Both the position numbers and the translations under genes were made by a program. 7,743 nt of DNA. Origin: Bacteroidota bacterium (GTDB lineage: Bacteria; Bacteroidota; Bacteroidia; B-17B0; Aurantibacillaceae). The stretch covers positions 1-7,743 of the forward strand of contig CANFQR010000054.1 of the NCBI GenBank assembly GCA_947449125.1, read 5' to 3'. Of the stretch, positions 1-6,238 are shown piece after piece. Numbering within the stretch: the first letter of the stretch is position 1; the number at the start of each line of letters is the position of its first letter. The notes beneath the pieces were generated by a model that was not told the origin of the DNA, made no database searches, and saw nothing but the letters and a program-made list of their open reading frames with translations.

Positions 1-1
1 A

Positions 2-925
2 ATCCCTGTTTCGATATTTTTCACCTGTAAACAATATTGCGAAGGTTTGAGTAATACGCGTATGGCTTTAATAATAAGTGTTATTGGAAACTTAATAAAT
101 ATAATTTTAAACTATTTTTTAATTTATGGTAAGTTTGGATTTCCTGAATTAGGATATCTTGGATCTGCGTGGGCTTCTTTTATTTCGAGACTTTTTATGG
201 GTTTGTCATTTTTATTTTTTGTTTTTAAATCATCGCTAACAAAAGAGGTTTCGCTAATGTTCAAACAAACAAAAACAAATTGGATTGAATTAAAAAATCT
301 TGCTCGCATAGGTTTAAATGCAGGCGCTCAATTTACCTTTGAAGTAGCTGCTTTTGCAATTGCCGGTTTAATGGTGGGAAGTTTTGGTAAAGAACAAATT
401 GATTCACATGGAATAGCAATGAGCATTGCCGCGTTTACCTATATGTTTGGAAGTGGCATTAGTAGCGCAGCCACCATACGCATCGGGATTTATAAAGCAC
501 AAAATAACTGTCGGGAAATAAGGGAAGCAAGTGTTACTGCTTTTAAATTGGTATTAATTATTATGGGTTCTTTTGGAATTCTGTTTTTATTTTTTAGTCC
601 TTTACTACCAAAAATTTTCACCAACGAAATAACTATTATTGAACTTTCTTCTAAGCTCCTGATAATTGCGGCTATATTTCAATTATTTGATGGTGTTCAG
701 GTCACTGCAATTGGCGCATTAAGAGGCTTGGAAGACGTCAAATATCCCACAGTAATTACACTGGTTGGTTATTGGTTAATTGCCTTACCGCTAGCTTATT
801 TTTTAGGGTTTAAATTGCAATTCCAAACAGTTGGGGTTTGGGTTGCGCTTTTAATATCGTTAGTGTTTGTTGCAGTTGGTTTATTTTGGAGATTAAATTA
901 TTTAATCAAAAATAATTTAAAATAA
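2..925 (+). CDS. MATE family efflux transporter, 5'-truncated by the window edge
   Basis: This is the C-terminal part (307 codons visible) of an inner-membrane multidrug and toxic compound extrusion antiporter, which exports cationic drugs in exchange for Na+ or H+. The frame is open back to base 2, and residues before the TTG at 47 read as MATE sequence leading into the conserved E-G-L-S-N-T-R turn (bases 41-61), so that TTG is not the start. Full-length members have about 450 residues, so roughly 140-150 are missing. About eight hydrophobic segments remain, near visible residues 21-43, 53-75, 101-129, 136-162, 180-205, 215-243, 248-270 and 277-299, out of the usual twelve. Family hallmarks are N-x-x-L-N-Y-x-L-I-Y-G in the first, the second-half start A-R-I-G-L-N-A-G-A-Q, and A-L-R-G-L-E-D-V near visible residues 239-246. 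Similarity is to the NorM/DinF type; the substrate cannot be read from the sequence. It converges on the next gene with 2 bp between stop codons. Confidence 0.93.
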   Translation: MPVSIFFTCKQYCEGLSNTRMALIISVIGNLINIILNYFLIYGKFGFPELGYLGSAWASFISRLFMGLSFLFFVFKSSLTKEVSLMFKQTKTNWIELKNLARIGLNAGAQFTFEVAAFAIAGLMVGSFGKEQIDSHGIAMSIAAFTYMFGSGISSAATIRIGIYKAQNNCREIREASVTAFKLVLIIMGSFGILFLFFSPLLPKIFTNEITIIELSSKLLIIAAIFQLFDGVQVTAIGALRGLEDVKYPTVITLVGYWLIALPLAYFLGFKLQFQTVGVWVALLISLVFVAVGLFWRLNYLIKNNLK

Positions 926-935
926 TATTATTTTA
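918..935. terminator. AT-only perfect palindrome at convergent gene ends, possible bidirectional terminator
   Basis: The 18 bases TAAAATAATATTATTTTA equal their own reverse complement. The centre lies between 926 and 927, which are the only two bases separating the MATE stop (TAA, 923-925) from the stop of the minus-strand gene (TTA, 928-930). An A-run followed by a T-run in both directions would suit weak intrinsic termination on each strand, and there is no other room for a terminator between the genes. The stem has no G or C, so the hairpin would be weak. The symmetry may partly follow from two AT-rich gene ends meeting. The terminator role is inference. Confidence 0.35.
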
Positions 936-1917
936 TAACAGGAGTTAATTTCCAGTCTTTTAAATTATATTTTTTAGGTACTGCAGATTGGTATAATGTT
1001 TTGCTGCGTTTGGTTAAAATAAAGCCAAGAATAAAAGAACCTCCGTAATAAGGAGCAAGCGTTTGAATATTATTTAAAAACAAAATTCCGAATAAAAATG
1101 GCATAACCTTTAGTGAAGTGCCAACAATATAATTAGAATAAGCTTTTAGTGCGCCATTTTTGCTATAGGTTGGAGAGTAAATAATGGTGTTTATTTTGTT
1201 TAGAGAAATAGCAAACGTTTTTTTGTAAGTTAACGTTTCAAATTTTTTTATACTGTCATCATAAATAGTGTAATTAAATTTAGAATAGTAAATAGAATCT
1301 TTGGAGAACCCTTCAATAAAACAATGGTTAACAGGTGTTGTATCACCCTTTAAGACTAAGGTTAATAATGCTCCTGACTGAACTTTAATGGTTTCATTAT
1401 CTTTGGATAAAATGGCTTTTTTGCTTGTAATTCTGAATGGAAAGCTTGTGTTTTTTAAATGTTCTCCTTCTTTATATCTCTTAGGTACGCTTACAATTTT
1501 GTCAAATTTATTTTCATCGTATTGAATTATAACTTCGCCATTATTGTTATAGTATCTGCTAACGCCTGTAGGTTTTACAATATGTGAGGCTATTCTGCCA
1601 TCTTCTTTGTAATTTAAAGTTATTGTTTCATCATCATTTTTTCCGTAAGTAATAATAGAAGCTATTTTGCCACTTTGGTAATAAATTTTTTCAGTTCCAA
1701 TTAGTTTTTGTTTTTCTTCAACTATGGTAAATCTTAAGGAGTCGTTTAGTTTTCCTGATTTGTAATATTTTTTAACTTCAAATGTATCAATGCCTCTATT
1801 AATAGTTATTTGTTTAGTGGTTCCGGTTTTATATTTTAATTCTTCAACTATACTTCCTTTTTGCGCGAAGCAAAATATACTAATTAGTTGGATGAATATG
1901 ACGAAGGTGTATTTCAT
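928..1917 (-). CDS. Secreted hypothetical protein with YwqK/MORN-like repeats and C-terminal hydrophobic segments
   Basis: This 329-residue protein is not one I recognise by name. Residues 1-18 form a signal peptide (K2, a hydrophobic core, then C-F-A before Q19), a common Bacteroidota type I signal; C16 lacks a proper lipobox context. Residues 50-134 contain four imperfect units of the form Y-Y-x-x-G-x-(I/L): K-Y-Y-K-S-G-K (50-56), I-Y-Y-Q-S-G-K (78-84), N-Y-K-E-D-G-R (102-108) and R-Y-Y-N-N-N-G-E (121-128). These resemble MORN_2/YwqK repeats, which form beta-hairpin strips in many Bacteroidota surface proteins. Residues 178-250 look beta-rich and may be a small barrel. Residues about 268-284 and 288-301 are hydrophobic and could be a membrane hairpin, followed by a basic tail. 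Its ATG lies 12 bp after the recJ stop, so it is probably the last gene of the yebC-recJ transcript. No function can be given; a link to RecJ is not implied by its sequence. Confidence 0.8.
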   Translation of the reverse strand: MKYTFVIFIQLISIFCFAQKGSIVEELKYKTGTTKQITINRGIDTFEVKKYYKSGKLNDSLRFTIVEEKQKLIGTEKIYYQSGKIASIITYGKNDDETITLNYKEDGRIASHIVKPTGVSRYYNNNGEVIIQYDENKFDKIVSVPKRYKEGEHLKNTSFPFRITSKKAILSKDNETIKVQSGALLTLVLKGDTTPVNHCFIEGFSKDSIYYSKFNYTIYDDSIKKFETLTYKKTFAISLNKINTIIYSPTYSKNGALKAYSNYIVGTSLKVMPFLFGILFLNNIQTLAPYYGGSFILGFILTKRSKTLYQSAVPKKYNLKDWKLTPVIK

Positions 1918-1929
1918 GTAAATTAAAAA

Positions 1930-3645
1930 TTAATTATTCTGATTTATTTTAATTTCTTCAATTAATAGTTGTATTGTAGTTACACCTTTATATTCATTTT
2001 CCTGAATTTTAAAAACTATATCCATTGGAATTTTTCTCTGGAAAAAACTAATATAGTCTCCTTTGTCAAAAGCAATTGCCTGAAATCTGATATTTGGATT
2101 TGATTTTTGAAATAGTTCTATTTTTAAATGATTATTTCCAAATACTTTTCCCCATCCTGTTTCAAAAACATTTTTAGTATAAAATGTTGGTGTCATATTT
2201 TCCGGACCATGAGGGGCAAATTGTTTTAAAATTCTAACAAGTTTATCAGTTATTTCATAAAAATTTAATTCAATGTCAATTTCCACTTTTGGAATTAATT
2301 GATCGGATGTTATACTAGCTGAAACAATATTCTCAAACTTAATTTTAAATGCTTCCAGATTTTCTTTTTTCATGGTTAAACCTGCAGCAAATTTATGCCC
2401 ACCAAATTGCTCAAGTAAGTCGCTACATTTTTCTATTGCATTATACACATCATACTCCTTAACGCTTCTGGCACTTCCTGAAACTTTACCGTCACTTTCG
2501 GTTAGTATAATGGTTGGTCTATAAAATTTTTCGATTAAGCGTGAAGCAACAATGCCAACAACACCTTTATGCCAATTAGGGCTAAATAAAACGGTTGTCT
2601 TTTTTTTAGATAACAGTTCATCATTTTCTATTTGCGCAATTGCTTCATCTGTGGTTGCAGTATCTAAATCTTTACGTTGCGTATTTGTTTCGTTAATGGC
2701 TTTTGCAAATTCTTCTGCTAAAATATCGTCTTCGCAGGTTAAAAGTTCAACAGCTTTATTGCCATGTTCAATTCTGCCGGCAGCATTAATTCTTGGGGCG
2801 AGAACAAAAACTAAAGTTGAAATGGTAACTGCTTGTTTTTGTTGATTTAAATTTAATAATGCATTAACCCCTGGCCTTGCATTTTTATTTATTTGCTCTA
2901 AACCAAAAAACGCTATTACCCTGTTTTCGCCGTTGAGAGGCACAATATCTGCAGCGATGCTAATGGCAACTAAATCTAAATAGTTATAACAATTATTTAA
3001 AGGTAATTCGTTTTTAATTGAAAAAGCTTCAGTTAATTTAAGTCCAATACCACAGCCGCTTAATTCTTTAAAAGGATATGGGCAGTCGGTTTGTTTTGGG
3101 TCAAGAACGGCAATTGCCGAAGGGATTTTATCTCCCGGTAAATGATGGTCGCAAATAATAAAATCTATATTTTTTGAATTAGCATATTCAATTTTATCAA
3201 TAGCTTTTATGCCGCAATCTAATGCAATAATTAAAGAGAAATTATTTTCTTCGGCATAATCAATTCCTGCAAAAGAAATTCCGTAACCCTCTTTATAGCG
3301 GTCAGGAATGTAATAATCAATTTCTGAAAAGTGATTTTTAAAAAAACTATAAACAACGCTTACTGCAGTAGTTCCATCTACATCATAATCGCCAAAAATC
3401 AATACTTTTTCATTATTTTTTATAGCAGTATTAATTCTATCAATTGCTATATCCATTCCTTTCATTAAAAAAGGATTATGGAGTTGTTTTAAATCAGGTC
3501 TGAAAAAATCTTTCGCTTCCTGATAATTAAAAATATTTCGTTGTGTTAAAAGTTTAGCAATAACATCGTCAACATTTAATTGCTGTTTTAAATTTTCAAT
3601 AGCATTGGTATTGCTATTTGTATTTATATTCCATAGTTTTTCCAA
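1930..3645 (-). CDS. recJ: Single-stranded-DNA-specific exonuclease RecJ
   Basis: RecJ is a cytoplasmic Mn2+/Mg2+-dependent 5'-3' exonuclease on single-stranded DNA, used in RecF-pathway recombination, mismatch repair and base excision repair. The 571-residue length matches the family. DHH-superfamily motifs are complete: G-D-Y-D-V-D-G-T (85-92), A-L-D-C-G (141-145), the signature D166-H167-H168, and A-D-I-V-P-L (232-237) carrying the further metal aspartate. R-I-N-A-A-G-R (285-291) follows. The DHHA1 half shows H-K-G-V-V-G-I-V-A-S-R (359-369), G-S-A-R-S (390-394) and G-G-H-K-F-A-A-G (415-422). The OB-like C-terminus has F-A-P-H-G-P-E-N (476-483). The start is TTG at 3645: an in-frame TGA lies a few codons upstream inside yebC, no ATG lies between them, the first in-frame ATG is codon 61, and M-E-K-L-W-N-I resembles other Bacteroidota RecJ N-termini. 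It begins 5 bases after the yebC stop, which suggests co-transcription and possibly coupled translation. Confidence 0.97.
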   Translation of the reverse strand: MEKLWNINTNSNTNAIENLKQQLNVDDVIAKLLTQRNIFNYQEAKDFFRPDLKQLHNPFLMKGMDIAIDRINTAIKNNEKVLIFGDYDVDGTTAVSVVYSFFKNHFSEIDYYIPDRYKEGYGISFAGIDYAEENNFSLIIALDCGIKAIDKIEYANSKNIDFIICDHHLPGDKIPSAIAVLDPKQTDCPYPFKELSGCGIGLKLTEAFSIKNELPLNNCYNYLDLVAISIAADIVPLNGENRVIAFFGLEQINKNARPGVNALLNLNQQKQAVTISTLVFVLAPRINAAGRIEHGNKAVELLTCEDDILAEEFAKAINETNTQRKDLDTATTDEAIAQIENDELLSKKKTTVLFSPNWHKGVVGIVASRLIEKFYRPTIILTESDGKVSGSARSVKEYDVYNAIEKCSDLLEQFGGHKFAAGLTMKKENLEAFKIKFENIVSASITSDQLIPKVEIDIELNFYEITDKLVRILKQFAPHGPENMTPTFYTKNVFETGWGKVFGNNHLKIELFQKSNPNIRFQAIAFDKGDYISFFQRKIPMDIVFKIQENEYKGVTTIQLLIEEIKINQNN

Positions 3646-3650
3646 GACGA

Positions 3651-4364
3651 TTAGGCAATATTGTGGTAAACAGCTTCAATATCGTCGTCTTCCTCCATTT
3701 TTTCTATCATGGCCATTACCTCTGCTTCTTGCTCGGGTGTTAGTTCTTTGGTAGTGGTAGGTATATATGTTTTGCTGGTCTCAATTACATTTATTTTTCT
3801 TTCTTCGAGACCTGATTGCATTTTACCGAAATCGGTAAATTGTGTTTGAATGATGAACTGATTATTTTCTTCATCGAGATTAATATCTTCTAAACCAAAA
3901 TCAATCAATTCTAATTCTAAATCATCTTTATTTAATCCGGTTGCATCTATTTTAAAAAATACAACATGTTCAAACATAAAGCTTACCGAACCGTTAGTGC
4001 CCATTGCCCCGTTTGCTCTATTAAAATATAACCTCACATTAGCCACTGTGCGTGTTGGATTGTTAGTTGTGCATTCTACCATTACTGGCACACCGTGCGG
4101 CGCGTAACCTTCGTAAATTATTTCATCAAAACTGCCGGAATCTTTTTCGCTGGCGCGTTTAATTGCTGACTCAACATTTGCTTTTGGCATATTAATAGCT
4201 TTAGCATTTTGAATTATCATTCTTAAACGCGGATTGCTCTCTGGGTTAGGGCCGCCGGTTTTAACTGCAATAACAATCTCCCTTCCAAGCTTAGTAAATG
4301 CCTTAGCCATTTTAGCATAACGCTTAAACATGGTTGCTTTTCTTGTTTCAAATATTCTTCCCAT
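3651..4364 (-). CDS. yebC: YebC/PmpR (TACO1) family protein
   Basis: This is a 237-residue cytoplasmic protein of the YebC/TACO1 family. The family was long annotated as a DNA-binding transcriptional regulator; work on mitochondrial TACO1 and bacterial homologues points to a role at the ribosome in translation of difficult, proline-rich stretches. Which role applies here cannot be told from sequence. The N-terminal region (1-75) has the family pattern with G-G-P-N-P-E-S-N-P-R-L (37-47), I-I-Q-N-A-K (50-55) and N-M-P-K (58-61). The middle has Y-E-G-Y-A-P-H-G (84-91), T-R-T-V-A-N-V-R (104-111) and G-S-V-S-F-M-F (125-131). The acidic C-terminus has E-E-D-D-D-I-E-A-V-Y-H-N (224-235). The start M-G-R-I-F-E-T-R-K-A is the form I know from Bacteroidota rather than the G-H-S-K-W form of E. 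coli. The leader reads TAAGGAAGTAAATAAATAAG before ATG. The classical neighbour ruvC is absent; recJ follows after 5 bp. Confidence 0.95.
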   Translation of the reverse strand: MGRIFETRKATMFKRYAKMAKAFTKLGREIVIAVKTGGPNPESNPRLRMIIQNAKAINMPKANVESAIKRASEKDSGSFDEIIYEGYAPHGVPVMVECTTNNPTRTVANVRLYFNRANGAMGTNGSVSFMFEHVVFFKIDATGLNKDDLELELIDFGLEDINLDEENNQFIIQTQFTDFGKMQSGLEERKINVIETSKTYIPTTTKELTPEQEAEVMAMIEKMEEDDDIEAVYHNIA

Positions 4365-4385
4365 TCTTATTTATTTACTTCCTTA

Positions 4386-4393
4386 CAAAGATA
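4386..4393 (-). promoter_or_regulatory. Candidate Bacteroidota -7 box (TATCTTTG) upstream of yebC
   Basis: On the minus strand these bases read TATCTTTG, an exact match to the Bacteroidota housekeeping -7 consensus TAnnTTTG. It sits 21 bases before the yebC ATG, so transcription would start around 4377-4381 and give a leader of roughly 15 nt. No convincing -33 TTTG lies at the usual 17-23 bp spacing; the nearest T-rich element, TTTTC, is off-spacing. If real, it drives yebC-recJ-hypothetical separately from lnt, whose stop lies 147 bp upstream of the yebC start. The rest of that gap (4394-4511) holds no open frame or RNA gene that I can see. Confidence 0.5.
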
Positions 4394-4511
4394 ATTTTTT
4401 TACTGAAAATTTGGTTGTGAAAATTACTCCACTTAAAACACCTGTTTGGGTGAAATAATTAAATGTTTTTTGTAGTTTTTTTAAATTTCGTTTATGTAAC
4501 CGCAGGATATT

Positions 4512-6116
4512 TTATTTTTTAAACCTCAGAATAATTGAGAGCATCACCAATATTATAGCGATAAATGTAGAGAAATACGAAATTAAATCGCCGTTTTTAG
4601 CAAAAAAAGTACGGTTGTTATTTTTATAAAGTTGTTTTTCAATAACGGCTTCTTCCCAAAAATTGGTTGCATCTGAAATTTCACCAAATTCATTTATAAA
4701 ACAGCTAATACCTGTATTGGCGCTTCTTGCAATTTGAACTCGGTTTTCAATAGCTCTTAATCTTGCATAGTTTAAGTGTTGTATGTGCCCTGGTGTTTTA
4801 CCCCACCAACCATCATTAGTAATAATGAAAATGATATTGGCGTTTTTTTGCATGTATCCTGAAACAAAGTCGGAATAAACACTTTCATAACAAATAACCG
4901 GAGCTACATGTGTATTATTTAAACTATCCGTAAAAACAGATCTGTATTTTTGTGTTCCTAAACTTCCAAAAGTGCCACCCATTTCTATAGCCAAACTTTC
5001 TAACGGTTTTAAAAGACTGGCAAAGGGCATTCTTTCAACTCCAGGAACTAATTTTGATTTATGATATACTTGAACGTTTTTACTTGAGTCTATTTGAAGC
5101 GCTGTATTATAAACGTCATAATAAACACCGGGCTCTTGGTAAGGCCGTGCTGTTTCAGTAATTGAATCTGCATGGTGAAAAAAACGATACGTGTCTGCGC
5201 CTACAATTATTTTTAATTTCGGGTATTTTTTTAGTAAACTGTCTTTAAACCAAAAAATGGCTTCATTTTCATTAATGAGTGCTTCGTTCATTCCTTGGCC
5301 AACAATAAAGGTTTCGGGTAAAACAAGATAGTCAGTGTTTTTATTTACTTTGTTTTTTATTAAGCTTAAACATTTTGAAAATTGAGTTTGGAAATCTGTT
5401 ACAAACTTATCGTTATACGGATCTATATTTGGTTGAACCACCACCACATTTAATTTGTTTTGAGATTTAAAGAGCGGCGTGGTAAAGGCATAAATTAAGT
5501 ATGAAAATAAAATTGGCATGAGTATGCTAGCACTAATTTTTAGAACAGGGCTTGAAATAATTTTTAAATAAGCATGTTGTTTAATTACATTAAAAATTAA
5601 GATGTTTACAAATAAAGCCCATGCTGTTCCTCCGCTGGTGCCCGTATATTCGAACCATTGAACCCAACTTGTATTAAAAGAAAAAACGTTACCTAAAATT
5701 AACCAGCTCCATGAAAGGTCCCAAATGGTATGTAAAAATTCGTATCCTAGCCATATTGGTATTAGTAACCAAACGGCAAATGGTTTATTTATTTTATTTT
5801 TTAGGTTGGAATAAAAAACAAACGCTAGCGTCATAAAAAATGAATTAAAAAGAAAAGCAATGCAAGCTCCGCCAAATGAGGCAAGGCTAACCCACCAAGT
5901 TGTTAAAACATTCCAAATTAAAAAAGTTAGGTAAACGTATGCAGTTAATTTTAATTTTTGTTTTGGTATTCCATTGTTTTTAGAGATGGCATCTTCTAAC
6001 TGTAAAAGTGGAACAAACGCAAAAAAAATAAATAGCGAGAAGTGCATTAGCCAGCCTGCAGAGAATAGTAAAGCAGATAAAAAACTTAAGTAAAGATATT
6101 TTTGTTTAGCGCGCAT
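4512..6116 (-). CDS. lnt: Apolipoprotein N-acyltransferase
   Basis: Lnt is the inner-membrane enzyme that transfers an acyl chain from a phospholipid to the N-terminal cysteine of diacylated lipoproteins, the third step after Lgt and LspA. The 534 residues compare with 512 in E. coli. An N-terminal membrane domain (about 5-215) has some seven hydrophobic segments. A periplasmic carbon-nitrogen hydrolase domain (about 222-495) follows, and a final helix spans about 510-530. The nitrilase-type triad is visible as E268 in L-P-E-T-F, K353 in Y-H-K-S-K-L-V-P and C409 in V-I-C-Y-E. E361 in G-V-E-R-M-P-F, N-D-G-W-W-G (434-439) and R-A-I-E-N-R (454-459) are further family motifs, so the enzyme should be active. 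G-V-E-R-M-P-F replaces the F-G-E-x-x-P of proteobacterial Lnt, which I believe is usual in Bacteroidota. ATG at 6116 fits the short cytoplasmic start M-R-A-K-Q-K. No clear promoter box was found; the nearest reads TATCTATTT on the minus strand near 6153-6161. Confidence 0.96.
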   Translation of the reverse strand: MRAKQKYLYLSFLSALLFSAGWLMHFSLFIFFAFVPLLQLEDAISKNNGIPKQKLKLTAYVYLTFLIWNVLTTWWVSLASFGGACIAFLFNSFFMTLAFVFYSNLKNKINKPFAVWLLIPIWLGYEFLHTIWDLSWSWLILGNVFSFNTSWVQWFEYTGTSGGTAWALFVNILIFNVIKQHAYLKIISSPVLKISASILMPILFSYLIYAFTTPLFKSQNKLNVVVVQPNIDPYNDKFVTDFQTQFSKCLSLIKNKVNKNTDYLVLPETFIVGQGMNEALINENEAIFWFKDSLLKKYPKLKIIVGADTYRFFHHADSITETARPYQEPGVYYDVYNTALQIDSSKNVQVYHKSKLVPGVERMPFASLLKPLESLAIEMGGTFGSLGTQKYRSVFTDSLNNTHVAPVICYESVYSDFVSGYMQKNANIIFIITNDGWWGKTPGHIQHLNYARLRAIENRVQIARSANTGISCFINEFGEISDATNFWEEAVIEKQLYKNNNRTFFAKNGDLISYFSTFIAIILVMLSIILRFKK

Positions 6117-6213
6117 GTTGGTGAAGGTATTAAATATTGTTTTTCTTAACTGTAAATAGATATAAAAATATTTAATTTCTGATAAAAAAAGTGGTATTTG
6201 TTTGCTTTAGCAC

Positions 6214-6221
6214 TATATTTG
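6214..6221 (+). promoter_or_regulatory. Candidate Bacteroidota -7 box (TATATTTG) for the helicase gene
   Basis: TATATTTG matches the Bacteroidota -7 consensus TAnnTTTG exactly and lies 17 bases before the helicase ATG. Two TTTG tetramers occur upstream at 6197-6200 and 6201-6204, leaving 13 or 9 bp to the box, shorter than the usual 17-23 bp for a -33 element, so that part is weak. Transcription would begin around 6227-6231, leaving only about 8-12 untranslated bases, mostly the T-tract at 6231-6238. The rest of the divergent gap (6117-6213) shows no other gene or structured RNA. Confidence 0.5.
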
Positions 6222-6238
6222 CAAATTGCCTTTTTTTT

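Noticed and set aside
47..61. TTG at 47 as the start of the MATE gene
   Set aside because: The same frame is open to base 2 and encodes conserved MATE residues just before it, including the E-G of the E-G-L-S-N-T-R turn; the gene is cut by the window edge.
124..309. A 61-codon open frame on the minus strand inside the MATE gene
   Set aside because: It lies wholly antisense to well-conserved transporter sequence and shows no recognisable protein features; it is a frame shadow.
2552..2845. A 97-codon open frame on the plus strand inside recJ
   Set aside because: It is antisense to conserved RecJ motifs (including R-I-N-A-A-G-R and H-K-G-V-V-G), and its serine/cysteine-rich composition is what antisense reading of this gene gives; not a gene.
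4439..4452. Small inverted repeat CACC-N6-GGTG between lnt and yebC, followed by TTTT on the minus strand, as an lnt terminator
   Set aside because: The stem is only 4 bp and does not extend on either side; too weak to call a terminator from sequence alone.
6191..6238. Upstream GTG at 6191 as an alternative start for the helicase
   Set aside because: The frame is open there, but the added residues would overlap the TATATTTG promoter candidate, look like translated non-coding sequence, and extend beyond the usual N-terminus ahead of the Q-motif.
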